This document shows positions 35,476 to 47,058 of a stretch of 64,000 nt of DNA, one piece after another. The notes under the pieces were generated by a model. It saw only the letters and a program-made list of their open reading frames with translations, did no database searches and had not been told where the DNA came from. Numbering within the stretch: the stretch's first letter is position 1; each line of letters opens with the position of its first letter. The position numbers and the translations under genes were made by a program. Location of the stretch: NCBI RefSeq assembly GCF_022581195.2, contig NC_061470.1:5146001-5210000 (forward strand), read 5' to 3'. Source of the DNA: Helicoverpa zea (lineage: Eukaryota > Arthropoda > Insecta > Lepidoptera > Noctuidae).

Positions 35476-35598
35476 AAAAATATAGTTAGGAATAATACAC
35501 AGACAAAGAATGTGACAATAGATACTCGTATGTGACTTGGAAAATCCAGAGATAGACAGTTTATTCAAATCTGCAATAAATGAATCCTATGATCATCA

Positions 35599-35806
35599 TC
35601 TATACTAATATTATAAAGAGGAAAACTTTGTTTGTTTGTTTGGTTGTAATGAATAGGCTCAAAAACTACTGGACCGTATTTAAAAATTCTTTCACCATTC
35701 GACAGCTACATTATCCACGACTCCACGAGTAACATAGGCTATATTTTATCCCGGTACGGGCAGTAGTTACCACGGGACACGGGTGAAACCGCGGGAAAAC
35801 GGCTAG
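35599..35806 (+). mobile_element. Short Helitron (208 bp), Lep1-like
   Basis: TCTATACTAATATTATAAAG at the 5' end, GCGGGAAAACGGCTAG at the 3' end, inserted between A and T. It is nearly identical to the copy at 45,168 except for an extra 8 bp (about 35,720). No coding content. Confidence 0.85.
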
Positions 35807-38556
35807 TAAAAAATATTAGCTTTCTAAGAGCCAAAATCTCATCCGTAATGTAACAAAAATCAATACGCCTAAAACCTAAGAGGCGTTCCACAGTACAAAG
35901 TGAGTGAATGCTGTGTGGTCAGAGATAGTGTAATCATGTGTACCCGGCTGCTGCGAGACATTGCCACATTATCACCTGTGTGTCCGGGATACGAGGGGTC
36001 GTGGAGACGCTGTTGTCTTGTATTTTTTTTCTAAGTTTTATTAAGTTACTTAGATTAAGGAATCTTTCTGATAGGCTAAAGAAAAAAAATATCTTTAAGT
36101 GTTTCATGGCATATTCATTTGTCAATTTTGGGGTGTTAAATAAAAGTCATTTCTAGCTATTCTTTTCGGTAACTCTCCCTGTGTTGCCCAACCCACTTTG
36201 CACTCAATCCGTGCAGTTTTCGTTGTAGTCCACTACAACACCACAGTCATCTTGTTTTTTGCGCGTTACCATCAACAACCATGGCTCATCAAATCAAAAT
36301 TAGGCGTAATACGCTAACTAACTCCAACAGATTAAAATTACGACTACATTAATCTACAGAAAATAGTTAAAAAAACTTTAGTATCAATTTCTAAAACAGC
36401 GACTCCACTCCTCTATTCCCTAACACGAAACACAGGTTCGTGATAGCAATGCTCATTATCGAGTTGGTTGCTCGTTTAAAAAATATAAATAATGATGGCG
36501 TACCTAAATTGAGCTGTAATCATAGTTTTACCGTGATCAGAGCTAAATATAGATATTATACCGCTAGTTGGGTGGCAAAGTATGAACGGATGTTTCTCTG
36601 TTGGTTTAGCCAAAATTATATATCGATATATCATGGTAGGTTGGTTGTGTGGTCTGGTGAACGATACCGGTTTTGTAGTGGAGTAAGAGGATCTTATAAC
36701 GGGACTGATAAATTGAAACTTTGCGCTGATTCTGCATCATGCTTCTGGATAATAGAATAGGCGTAATTTGCAGGTAGGGTATGGTCAATGCATATTTTTT
36801 ACTATAGCATTAAGATCTCCTTGTACCTATATTCGAAAATAATTTTTTGAATTTATTAGGAGAGACAGCACAATTGCGAATATCCGTTTAATGTTGTAGT
36901 CAAACATTTTTACTGTTTTGCAGTCAGTATACTTTAGAATGGGGACGCTCTACCTTGAGCAGTTCCATAGCATGGGCTAATCTAATCCTACTCTTCGACT
37001 GAACACTTACCTTGGCACTACTCATTATATATTTTTCGTTATACCAATTCATCTTCTGATGACTCTCCACTACTGGAATCGAGCCGTCAATTCTGAAACT
37101 TCCTATTTTATGCCAAACCAAATAGGTCTGCGACACTGGCAATTTTATTGTTATACCTATTATTCCATACCTAATGCACAATGTTTAACTATTTTCATTA
37201 CATACTTATCCAATATTTTCATTATGGAGGTACACCTATGTTGCCCCAGCAGTATTTGCCATACCTACATAATACATATACAATGATGCTTTCATTGGAT
37301 TTCGAAGCTATTTGCTGAAACTATTTCCTATAGTATAGAGTATAGTTCTGGATCCGTATTTCATGTGTAGCAGTAATGTGGTGCATGAGACACAGGGGTG
37401 GCCAGTATTGTTCGGCCGCCACGCACCATGACCGGCCACCATTACCGTAGAGGTAGCAAAACTGTCATAAATTTGAGTCTAGGAACTAGTTTTTATGCTT
37501 TATTTATACGGGAAAAAGAAAAATGTGGATTAACAATAACACAAAATTAAATAAAAGATCGGACCTGCTAGAAGAGTCTTTCTTCTTGTCTCATCAACAT
37601 TGAATACAAAAATGCTAAATAAATAAATCAATAGATTTCACTGTTGATGGTAGTGTACTCGGATCGTCAAATAAGTTTCACAAATAAAAATGAATGGACA
37701 TACAATCATCAACGATGTTACGAAACAAAAAACATTTTAACATGAAACATCGAATCAAATCCAAAAATTTACATTCCATTAAATAAAAATTTATCTGCGC
37801 ACCATACAGAACAATCACCGCTTATTTTCACTCACATTAGTTTAGCGGAGGATAGTATCAATGAATTATGTGCATTCGCGTGATGTCTTCATTCCCCTCC
37901 CTCCATCCCTCACCTTCCCCCTCTACTTAGGTGATTGGATTTTTTATAAAAATCCTCCTTACTGCAGTCTCTTTGAAGTTGTGTATGTGAGAATATAACC
38001 AGAGATAATTGAGACTAGAACATTTCTAGTGCTTAGGTAGGCTTGAGTTTTAACCAATGGTGTGGCGAAGATTTTATGGAACAACCCTTTGGTGGAAAGA
38101 TGTCAGTTTGATGGGAGAATGAGCTTTGATGTTGACTGTGTTGTTTGATGTTTGGTTTGTGATATGTTTAAATACATATAGCTAAGGTACAATAAGTGAA
38201 GCTAGACAAAGGTAGAATAGGTATGTCGATGTACATGATAGATGGGTGTTTAAATACTGATGATTAAATTCTTGCATTACAAAAATGTGAATACAGAATA
38301 ACAAACTTCTAAACTCAAAAAGAGTTCTAAATCAAACCAAAGTGAATTATGCAATAATAATCTTTACAATCAAATAATATCACCACCACTCATCCAGGCT
38401 ATTAACTCAACAAATAACAACCATACAAACCGCTTACATTCGTAAATCAACGCAAAGGGACTTACTATAAATCCAAATATTTATAATGTTACAAAAGTTA
38501 ACTTACGAAAATTCGCGAAAGGGTGCCTGAGACACGTGTCGCCCTAGAGGGAGCCC
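35807..38556. other. Unique AT-rich DNA, no gene
   Basis: Small ORFs (60-106 codons) on both strands lack motifs. A GGCCGCCACGCACCATGACC patch lies at 37,413. C-rich simple DNA lies at 37,885-37,925. Nothing else. Confidence 0.45.
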
Positions 38557-38604
38557 TTGCCAAAATACGTTGACCTACCGCAGGCCTTCGACACAGTGCA
38601 ACAC
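38557..38604 (+). pseudogene. Tiny reverse-transcriptase motif A remnant
   Basis: The reading LPKYVDLPQAFDTVQH fits motif A of a non-LTR reverse transcriptase (a VDLxxAFDTV core with the catalytic Asp). Nothing recognisable flanks it. I infer a very old, mostly eroded LINE on the plus strand. Confidence 0.5.
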
Positions 38605-39314
38605 AAGACAAAAGAGGGGAAGATAGTCACATAGTTGAGGATCAACTTACGCTAGACGATCCCCAAAAGAGATTTCATTTAATACGTTTAAAATTTATTA
38701 CACTGCTTGTTTGTTTGGCGGTCGAAAACAATTTCGGTTATGAAGTGGTTTTTTATGATCCCCTCATCAATAAAGTTTATTATGTTCGTGGCTATTGAAT
38801 TATCATTGCGGTGATAAATTAAGTCGAAATGCGGCGTGGGAATGACCTTCGTCATCTTTGTTTGAAGTGATCACGTAGGTACTTTTTGTTGTTAGTTATT
38901 TGAATTAAATTAGGGTTTATTACTTGATCTTAAAAAAACGCATCTTTTTTATATTTATAGAGTTATAATAAATGTGACACTATTTAAATAATGGGACTCC
39001 TAAGTGAGTTATGCAATATGCATGTCTTGATTTAGTAAAAGTTAAGATTCTATATAATTTAAACTAAGTACAAGTTAGCAGCTTATTGTAATATAAACTA
39101 CGAGCATATAGTGTTAGAAGTTTGCTACAACTTTCGGTACCTAGGTATCATTTGTTAAAGGTTTGTTCAACAAAACTTGACCATTTCAAGTCACAACCCC
39201 TCACTACAAAGTTAATCTAGCAGAACTACCAGCAAAAAATATTCAAAGCGCAAACTATTGTAGTCTCCCAAACCAAGGGGAGAGGAGACAAATTATTATT
39301 TTCCATAATATCAT

Positions 39315-39500
39315 CACACGACCATTACGCGTCGCCAGCGATGCGTGTCCAAAAATTTATTAGAACATTTTTGCGTTTTTTCGCACGTCCGCCACGTCGC
39401 GCCGCCGGGGAGACACTGAGCTTTCCGGAAGTTGTAAAGTAGTGATTTGTAACGCACGCGCCGCGGCGCCTGACGCCACTTCCGTTCGAACGCCATAATG
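39315..39500. promoter_or_regulatory. CpG-rich ETS-site patch, possible promoter
   Basis: It contains TTCCGGAA (39,423), GCACGCGCCGCGGCGCC (39,453) and ACTTCCG (39,478), the same ACTTCCGTT word as in the 45.9-kb patch. A 111-codon ORF starts on the plus strand at 39,498 (ATAATGA context) and two ~60-codon frames run on the minus strand. None has recognisable domains. Direction is undecided. Confidence 0.35.
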
Positions 39501-39833
39501 ACACTGCAGGCAAGATCCTACGTCCAAATGTCTTGTCTCATCCCCTCATCCCACACCCTACATACATTTATTTCCATCGAAGCTTTTACTTTTATGCTCT
39601 GTTTAGCTAAAATTCTCTCTCCATTTAATTACGGCGGGAGTGTAATGTGTTTGGCAGATGACATGGCCCTTAATGAGTCGGATAAACGTGTTTTTCGACT
39701 GGCCGTTACGATGTCTGGCCTTTCAAGCGATTCGGGCAAATACGATGGTTTCAACGATCACTTGATTGATTGTTATTTTGTGTCTGTCTATTTAGTTAAA
39801 TTCTGTTTATCGTCAATTTCAACGTTATTTTAG
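39498..39833 (+). CDS. Hypothetical 111-codon ORF beside the CpG-rich patch
   Basis: The ORF begins 15 bases after the ACTTCCG site and ends in TAG at 39,831. The middle (SVMCLADDMALNESDKRVFRLAV) looks more protein-like than the ends, which are rich in Ser, Phe and Cys. No signal peptide, motif or family is evident. It may be chance. I list it because of its position next to a promoter-like patch. Confidence 0.15.
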   Translation: MTLQARSYVQMSCLIPSSHTLHTFISIEAFTFMLCLAKILSPFNYGGSVMCLADDMALNESDKRVFRLAVTMSGLSSDSGKYDGFNDHLIDCYFVSVYLVKFCLSSISTLF

Positions 39834-40341
39834 GAAAGGTTAAATAGGCTTTAAAAGTATCTCAGTATCATAGGTTTTTATAAAACATTAGAAGCTAAGT
39901 GTTCTAAAAAGTTTAATTATTACAATTACAATCAAAAAGCAACCCAAATTGTTGTTGCCTGTACACTTATTGCTAAAGTTTTTTAGAAATAATATGCACT
40001 TTATCTGCCTTACAGCACATAAAAGGATAACATCTCTATATCTTTAGTTCAAAATAATCGTCTTCCAACAGTAGAATCTCCACGTACATCTACACATATT
40101 TTGTAACCTCTGCATCAATCAACAGCTCGGCACATATATCTGGGTTACTGATAGCTTTAGTATCAATACACGAAGATTGCTCAGTTTATGCAAATTGCTC
40201 TACTAGAGACGGCTACTGTAATTTGAATTCGAAATTACCTGCGATCTGTTTTGTGGATGCTTGGCTATGTTTTAGCGGTAGTTGGTAGCTTGGTTGTATA
40301 GAGGAAAAGTTCTCTAAATAATTTTAGTCGTCCGAAGTCAG

Positions 40342-40435
40342 CTTATGGAACATCCGAAAGAGGATGAGTATTGCTAGTTTTGAAGAACTGCTTCTTTTGG
40401 CACAAGATAGGAAAAATCTCTGACGGCTATGGAGA
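40342..40435 (+). pseudogene. Scrap of the same RTE-like LINE 3' end
   Basis: GGAACATCCGAAAGAGGATG, GAGTATTGC and TTGGCACAAGATAGGAAAAA match the last ~100 bp of the 61.7-kb ORF (RNIREWTSIAS...LAQDRKK). The copy is frameshifted and lacks flanking similarity. Confidence 0.75.
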
Positions 40436-40987
40436 GCCACTAAGAGAAAACGTCACACAGTGAATAGTATTGTTTTGTTTGTACATTTTTATCATTGTAA
40501 AGTCAGCCGTAGTTAACTTCTAAATTGCAAGTATATTGATATATTATGTATATTATATATATGTATATTGCAAGTTATTTGAGGAGAACTGTGTGTGCCT
40601 GTCGTTAGTGTCAAGAAAAATAATTATATTATGGTTAGCATCCGCATAATTTTGTAAACATTGTGCTCGCAAGCTTGCTTGAATTTCATATTTGTTATAG
40701 GTACACGTAGTTTCGATTTAATGCTTTTCACATAGTAAAATGACTGATATTTTAATAAACAGGCAAAATCCTAAAATACTCCCAAAACCAACCACAACCC
40801 AAAATCTCTACCCGCCACAACTGTGACCACACATCCTACGCAACTCACAATGAAATAGTTTCAATTCCTGAATTAAAACCTCCGATTGTGCCCTAAGCTA
40901 TGACCGTCCATCTACCCGTCCACCCAGCCAGCAATTTATGGACCTCAGTATCACTCTTTACGGCTTTAAACCGATCGTGTTAAGTTT

Positions 40988-41017
40988 AAAAAAGGTTGCG
41001 ACGCGCAAACCTTTTTT
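40988..41017. repeat. Perfect 10-bp stem hairpin
   Basis: AAAAAAGGTT and AACCTTTTTT flank a 10-base GC-rich loop. Nothing coding is adjacent. It could be a small palindrome remnant or an RNA hairpin. Confidence 0.6.
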
Positions 41018-41439
41018 GTGGTAAGTGCAAAACTAGTTTGAATCAAGATTGCCGTGAAAAAAGGGTTCTTGATCTGCTAATTGGTGTGGATTAAGAGTTA
41101 TTAATTAAAGGTCTATAAAAGTAAAGGATATAAGGAAAATTGAAGCTGTGTACTAAACACTGACAAATACATAAATAAATACACAAGAATCTAATTTGAT
41201 TCTTAAAAGTGAGGAACCCATTTAGAGGCGTTTTTTTTTATTCAATGCAGAATTTTAAGCATACTTCTAAGATGTATTTTATCAAAATTGACTCTCCTCA
41301 TGTTGCTGCCGTTGCTGGATTTTAATTCATCTTGGAAGCTGAAACAGATAGAAAAAGTAATAATTAATTTTACAAAACAAAAACTACTAGTTCACAACTT
41401 ATTCTAGGAAACCCACACAATCCCTATACTCCATAAACG

Positions 41440-41600
41440 CTATACATTAATTAATATGCAAATATACATTTGATGTACATTGCGTGGCAATTAGCCGTCA
41501 CGGCCGATATGTTTCAAACATGACGAGAAGTGTAATTATCAATGAATTTGTACTACATAATCTATTAGGACTATTATAACGCTATTAGGTATAATTTTTG
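41440..41600. promoter_or_regulatory. Homeodomain/POU-type motif cluster
   Basis: ATTAATTAATATGCAAATAT (TAAT repeats beside an ATGCAAAT octamer) is followed by GGCAATTAGC and GTAATTATC within 110 bp. This looks like an enhancer core. No coding signal. Confidence 0.3.
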
Positions 41601-41789
41601 TTGTTTTTGTGGAGTTGGGGATCCACAATATTATTTTTAATGATTTTTTTTTCTTTTGGTTGAAGTGTTATGGAAGAATTTTGTTAAGAAGATAAAAAAT
41701 ATGTATATTTGAGAACTTATTTTGATACAATTGACACTGAATGTATGTACGGGGTACACTTATGTAGTTTCTGATTATCATAATATTGG

Positions 41790-41985
41790 TTCAACTCAAG
41801 AAGTAAGTATGCAGCTCCCATCTGACTTCTCCACAACCAAGCTACCAGGACAAACCAATACCTGACGGTAAGACTGATTGTCAGACTAGAAAGTAAGTAA
41901 CAAAGTCAGAAGTCAAAAGGCTTGTGACTACTTGTAACGACTCAAAACATATTTTATTTGACAGTCAGGATACAACAACTTAATA
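41790..41985 (-). mobile_element. Highly degenerate SINE fragment
   Basis: GCTCCCATCTGACTTCTCCA, a GGTAAGACTGATTGTCAGAC stretch and TGTAACGACTC keep the order of the SINE body, but with many changes. This is an old copy. Confidence 0.5.
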
Positions 41986-42349
41986 TACCTCCCGGAAAAT
42001 ATTTAAAGAGAAATATTTTTTTTAAATAAAATACATGCAGAACCCACAACATTCATTCCACATTCACAACTCCTTAACTACGAACTTTTCGCCCTCACCC
42101 ATGCTCCTTGGAGCGAAACTAATATATTTGCTTCAAACCATGATACTGCATCCAAGTGTTACAATATACCATGTAAATACAGCCCCATGGCAACTACGGT
42201 CACTTAGCACCATCATTACACGGTGTTATTATAGTTTTCTTAGTAAAGTTGGCAGTGACCAGTGTTGTTAGGTCTCCGGGATCGGGTAATGTAACGTCCT
42301 CTGTTTGGTACACAGGTGTATCAATTTAGAATAGGGCATATTAAATCAT

Positions 42350-42590
42350 CCTCTTTCTCCTGCACTTTTAATTTTTATGTGAGTTTGGGCCAGAATTTAT
42401 GTCTTCTTCTTCCACACTTTCTTTCCAGTCTTATCGTTTCCAAATAATCCATCCACCATTTCTTTGGTAGTCTTTCCTCTTGAATTAAACATTTATGTTC
42501 TCATAACATGATCATCATTCTTCCACATCTCGTACTGTATAACCTTACTCATTTCATTGTATATCGTGAGAGGAAAGAAAAACGTTTAAA
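42350..42590 (-). pseudogene. Degraded LINE 3' end, reversed
   Basis: Read on the minus strand, AGAGGAAAGACTACCAAAG, AATGGTGGATGGATTATTTG and GAAGAAGAAGACATAAATTC match the RPKKRWMD-coding stretch and 3' UTR of the 51.4-kb family. No intact frame remains. Confidence 0.55.
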
Positions 42591-43959
42591 TCTAGTCCAT
42601 GATTGAATGCTTTCTAGTCTTTCATCTGGGAAGAGGCACTGTCATTTTGTTTTTGATTTCGTAACAACGCTGGTAAAAAGGGAACAACATTAAAGTGAAT
42701 TTCATAGAAAACTATTAACCTAACTCAAGTTCCGTAGACACATCTAGCAACTGTATACAAAGCAGAGTATCCGAGAGCTCACCTTACACTGGTCTTACAA
42801 TACCGTTGATATGATGTTATTAAGGCGTTTAAACTTTTTTGCCGTTTTATTGTTAGAAAGCTGTAGCAAATGTCATTCGGACGCGTTCTTGTGGCTCCAG
42901 GTATGCATACTGCATAATAACCTACGTTGTTGCTATGCGGTAATTTTATAATGTACATGCAAGTTAAATTAAGATGAGGTTATGCTTACCTGGGCATTTT
43001 ATTCTTTACTGTATTATATTCTAGAAGGCAAAATTCACCCAAAAAATAAGACCAGCACAAATAATAAGACACGGAATAAAAACAAGGCATTTACTTTCAG
43101 ACTACCCACTTAGGTAAACCATCAGAGCAATCAAACCGAAGGGTAAATATTGTAACCAATAAACCACGCAAATAAAAGAACAGCAACAATAATAAAAATA
43201 TCTCATACCTAACTATTTTACACCACTCAAAAGAAACCGCAGCGTTCATAATAACACACGAGCAGTCCAATTAAAACAAATCTCAATTAATAATCTCGAT
43301 TGCAGTCCATTCGAATACAACAATACTCGAAAAAACCCAATGAAAAGGACATCCTTATTTTCATAATTAAAATCGACTAAACTGATTTACGAGCTCTATA
43401 TACCCACATCACTCGAGATATTTAATTGGCAGGATCTTAGTGCTTAATTTTATGCACAGGAAATAAACCATTCAGCCTAAAGATTGTTTTTATTAGGTTG
43501 GCAGCACAAAGCCACAAAGGGCCATATGATATGACAGATTTACTGTAAGCCCCAATGCGTAGTCAAATTAGACGGATATATCCATCTACCTTACAAAGTT
43601 TTTTGTGTGATTAAGGTTTTTGATGAAACCGATGAATAGTAATATATTCCTTACTCGATTATTTATTTTCGGGATGCTCATGTCAGTTTTTCGGTAGCCA
43701 TTTTGTTCTGGAATTAATTGCACGTTTCGAACGATAAGCCGGTGTGTTTTGTTATGTAAATTCTTGGTTTTTAGAGCGGTGCGGGAATCGCTTTTTAATA
43801 TGGGTTAAGTTGGTAGTAAAGTATTTAGGCCTCGCAAAAACATTTCAGGATATGCTTTGTTAAGTTCAATATTATATTTGTCTTATTAGGAGGTCTGACT
43901 TATGGAAAGGAGAAAAGTTGCTTTAAGTATATTCAACTTTTTGTGTTGAAAATTTTCTC

Positions 43960-44155
43960 CGAATCCGATTACATTTACTTGAGGAATGAGGATCATACCG
44001 TGGGATTGAGCAAAAATCTGGATTGGTAGAGAAAGGGTACGACCAAAGAAACAATGGATTTTGGAAATAATGTCACTTGCGAGATGACGTTCGACAGAAA
44101 AGCGACGAAAAAGAATATGCTGCGTTGAACCCAAATGAAATTGGGATAGGTAAGG
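43960..44155 (+). pseudogene. Degraded relative of the 51.4-kb LINE 3' end
   Basis: GAGGAATGAGGATCATACCG, GGTACGACCAAAGAAACAAT and a CAAATGAAATTGGGATAGG ending follow the order of the 51.4-kb copy. Several indels break the frame. Confidence 0.6.
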
Positions 44156-45167
44156 GCACGAGAACGAGGCATTAGCTAGCCCTTTCTAACTAGACCTTAT
44201 ACTCTCTCTGCAAAATAAATGATAAACCATCCAAACCAAAAACAATTCTGCCCCCAACTATTGACACACATAAACTCCAAATTCAATTGGCGCTAATACA
44301 CGACACAAACCAGGGCTGCCAGACAAACAAAAGTGTAACAAACCCAACAGTTTTGTTGACATTGTTAGTGGTCAAATAGCAAAAATATACCGCGTAACCG
44401 TGGAGAATAAAATTACTAGCGGAGGTGACACGGAAAATGTACTAAGAAAGTAGCGCGCCAATATGCGGGTGTTTGAGGGCCAGAAAAAGTTACTTTTCGC
44501 CTTTATGCGCCTTCTTCAAATACATATATTATGTTGACAGATGTCTCAAAGAACCCGAACACTTCGTAAGTTCACTTGTAACTGATCGCTTTGGTCATGT
44601 ACACCGTACGAATTTGACGTAGAAGAAGGCCCCAGACCTACGTGGCGCTCAATTCTGCTAATTTTACTTAAGCGACATACTATTGATATCCAACTCACAT
44701 TCAATCACGACTGATTTACGATTGCCATACGATTGTAAAGCACCCTACCAAGGTTACCCTGTAGACCAATAGCAATCCAATGGAATGTCATTGGTCTTAT
44801 ATTAGTAGTAGAATGCCCGCTAAGGTTAAAACTGCTATTGAGATTTATTGATATGCAAAGGCCACAGGAGGATTATTGAATTAGCTGAATTGAGCTCCTG
44901 CATTATGTCATCTCCGCTTATCTTTCTTTACTCAATGCGCATAACGAACTGGTAATCCGATTCGGAGTGGTCAGTTCTGTAAAGTTTCGATCAGCAATCA
45001 ACTGTGCCAACAGATCTGTTTCGTGGGCAAACAAGCCGGGGGCAACCCTATGGACACACATTGTTTGTGTGTGCGTGGAATATAAAAATATGGTTTTGAT
45101 TGTGTGTGTGAGGGCTGTGATTTTTCTATCGTTTTTTTGTATTCTTTCAGTAAAATAATATTACTTA

Positions 45168-45367
45168 TCTATACTAATATTATAAAGAGGAAAACTTTGT
45201 TTGTTTGTTTGGTTGTAATGAATAGGCTCAAAAACAACTGGACCGTTTTTAAAAATTCTTTCACCATTCGAAATCTACATTATCCACGAGTAACATAGGC
45301 TATATTTTATCCCGGTACGGGCAGTAGTTACCACGGGACGCGAGTAGAACCGCGGGAAAACGGCTAG
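45168..45367 (+). mobile_element. Short Helitron (200 bp), Lep1-like
   Basis: It has the same termini as the 35.6-kb copy (TC...CTAG, flanked by A and T) and the same strand. The two copies differ by an 8-bp indel and a handful of substitutions, so they are a recent pair. Confidence 0.85.
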
Positions 45368-45789
45368 TTTATTATATTTTCATTTTTAGTGTGTCTTGCA
45401 GTTCTCCGCATTTTCACCCGCGTCCTGAGATCTTCGAGGGGTCGTCCAAAGTGTAGTTATATGTCAGACAAATTAGTTTAACTTCACCTTCTCGGTCAAT
45501 AGTTGGCAAGAGCTATGCTCTAGAATTAAAAACGTATTAAGATAAAGAGTAGCCTGAAACCTTGAAGGCTGGTAAGTAATGTAAGTATCTATAACCTACC
45601 TATTTCCAGATCAATTTGGATCCTAATCGATTCAGACGAAATACAGCCACATAATATATTTAAACCAACTTTTGTGTTCAAAATCGTGTGACGTAATAAA
45701 TGACATCTACTTTGATGCACCCATCTCGACCCACACGACAATGATTGTGCAAATCTAAATAATCTCACAATCACAGCATCCCTTACCAT

Positions 45790-45960
45790 AAATTATTCTC
45801 TAGCGAAGTCCCGGCACCCTCTAGCGTCATTTCCTGTTCTAACCGGAAGCAGACAGCCGCCATTTTGGCGAGCACGCGGCAGGAAGCAGGCGCACGCGCA
45901 ACGCCGTCGTCACTTCCGTTTTGTCTATGACTTTAGGATTTTAGAGAAAATATTTTGAAA
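45790..45960 (+). promoter_or_regulatory. CpG-rich putative promoter of the gene starting at 45,998
   Basis: Within 130 bp lie CCGGAAGC (45,843), GCCGCCATTTTGGC (45,856), GCGCACGCGC (45,890) and ACTTCCG (45,912). These resemble ETS, YY1/Pho, NRF1/Ewg and ETS sites, the usual content of TATA-less housekeeping promoters. The patch is followed by a plausible 5' UTR and first exon. The strand is assigned from that exon. Confidence 0.5.
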
Positions 45961-45997
45961 ATTTTGTTGTGTCCAGTTAGAGTGATTGGTTTGAATT

Positions 45998-46028
45998 ATG
46001 GCCATTTACGACCACTACTTATATTGGG
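45998..46028 (+). CDS. Candidate first coding exon of an unidentified host gene
   Basis: ATG at 45,998 has A at -3 and G at +4 and an in-frame TGA six bases upstream. It reads MAIYDHYLYW plus one base. It then meets GGTAAGT, a consensus 5' splice donor (cut before 46,029). It lies 40-200 bp downstream of the CpG-rich ETS/YY1/NRF1-type patch. The pieces fit the 5' end of a TATA-less gene with a long first intron. I do not recognise the N-terminus and found no second exon that I could defend. Confidence 0.42.
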
Positions 46029-47058
46029 GTAAGTTATATTTTTGCACTCAAATAGTACCTATTTAAATAGTTCTAGAACTTTAACTTCAGTAAGAGATTT
46101 GTTTCTCTATCAGATCGTCATGTTAAGTTTTTTTTATTGATATCTGACACTTATGCGAATATAAGACATTTGATAAGACCTAAGGATACAGTGAGCTCGT
46201 TTTGCGTGAATCGGACTGTCAATAATAATCAAAAAAATGTTGGGTAACTGTGTGTAACTATGTATAATATCAAGACGACCAACACCTTAGTCTGCCCGAG
46301 ACCATGGATGCTGTAAAGGATCCGAAACGTCGGGTTTAAATAATATTAATAAAACCGCGATAAAATCCGTAAAAGTAGCTTAATTTAAGTTTTTTTTTCG
46401 TCATCATCATATAGGACGTCCACTGCTGAACATAGGCCTCCCCCTTAGATCTCCGCAGATACCTGTTGGAGGCGACCTGCATCATTCATTTTTTTTCATA
46501 ACGATCGACTATTTTCTGTAAGTTCTGAAAGAAAAAGAACGTAATGAACCATACTTTATTCCACACTTTTACAATTTAATCTTATTTTACACAAAGTCAT
46601 TTAAAATCTATTTAACTGGCAGAAATGAATAGTGTAGATTTTGTTCTCACCATAAACATCCAAGTATAAATAAATACCAAACAGCTACTAAGCAAGTAAG
46701 TACGTGGAAACCAAGACTTTTTTCACCCAGAGGTGTAGGATCCTATTTATTTCCCTCACGTTAACACAAACGTCATATATGGACAAGTGACAAGCTTCAT
46801 GGTCTGTGACTATCATAGAGTAAGTAAAGATGAGCGGAGATGCCATAATACAGGAGCCTTCTTCTAGGTCAAATTTGTGCGGTGGGCATGACCAAAACGA
46901 TTAGTTACGAGTGAACTAACGAGGCGTTCGGGTTCTTTGAGACATCTGTCAACGATTTTTGGTATTACAGAAATGATCGGGTGTAAAGAAGGCGTATAAA
47001 GGTGAAGATAAAACGTTCCTAGTCCCCCACATGACCGAATTTTGAAGCACTGCTTTCT
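46029..47058 (+). other. Likely start of an intron, no exon recognised
   Basis: If the 45,998 exon is real, this is intronic. It contains the repeat fragment at 46,395 and ordinary AT-rich DNA. I found no acceptor with a phase-1 coding exon. Confidence 0.35.
46395..46495 (+). mobile_element. Lepidopteran short repeat fragment
   Basis: CGTCATCATCATATAGGACG then TCCACTGCTGAACATAGGCC, CCCCCTTAGATCTCCGC and GAGGCGACCTGCAT form a pattern I recognise as a common moth/butterfly interspersed repeat. Its class (SINE or LINE 3' end) is not clear from here. Confidence 0.6.

Larger units (their letters stand above)
40436..45167. other. Unique AT-rich DNA with old repeat scraps
   Basis: It holds the hairpin at 40,988, the homeodomain/POU cluster at 41,440, an old SINE at 41,790 and two LINE scraps (42,350 and 43,960). 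(TA)n-like text lies at 40,535-40,570. No gene is evident. Confidence 0.45.

Noticed and set aside
36440..36760. 106-codon plus-strand ORF
   Set aside because: No motif or splice context, and an overlapping 60-codon frame runs on the other strand; chance is likely.
37885..37925. C-rich run as a promoter
   Set aside because: It is low-complexity CCCTCCC/CCTTCCC without CpG or recognisable boxes.
44754..44764. TACCCTGTAGA, the first bases of mature miR-10
   Set aside because: The match stops after 11 bases and no hairpin partner is present, so it is not a miRNA gene.
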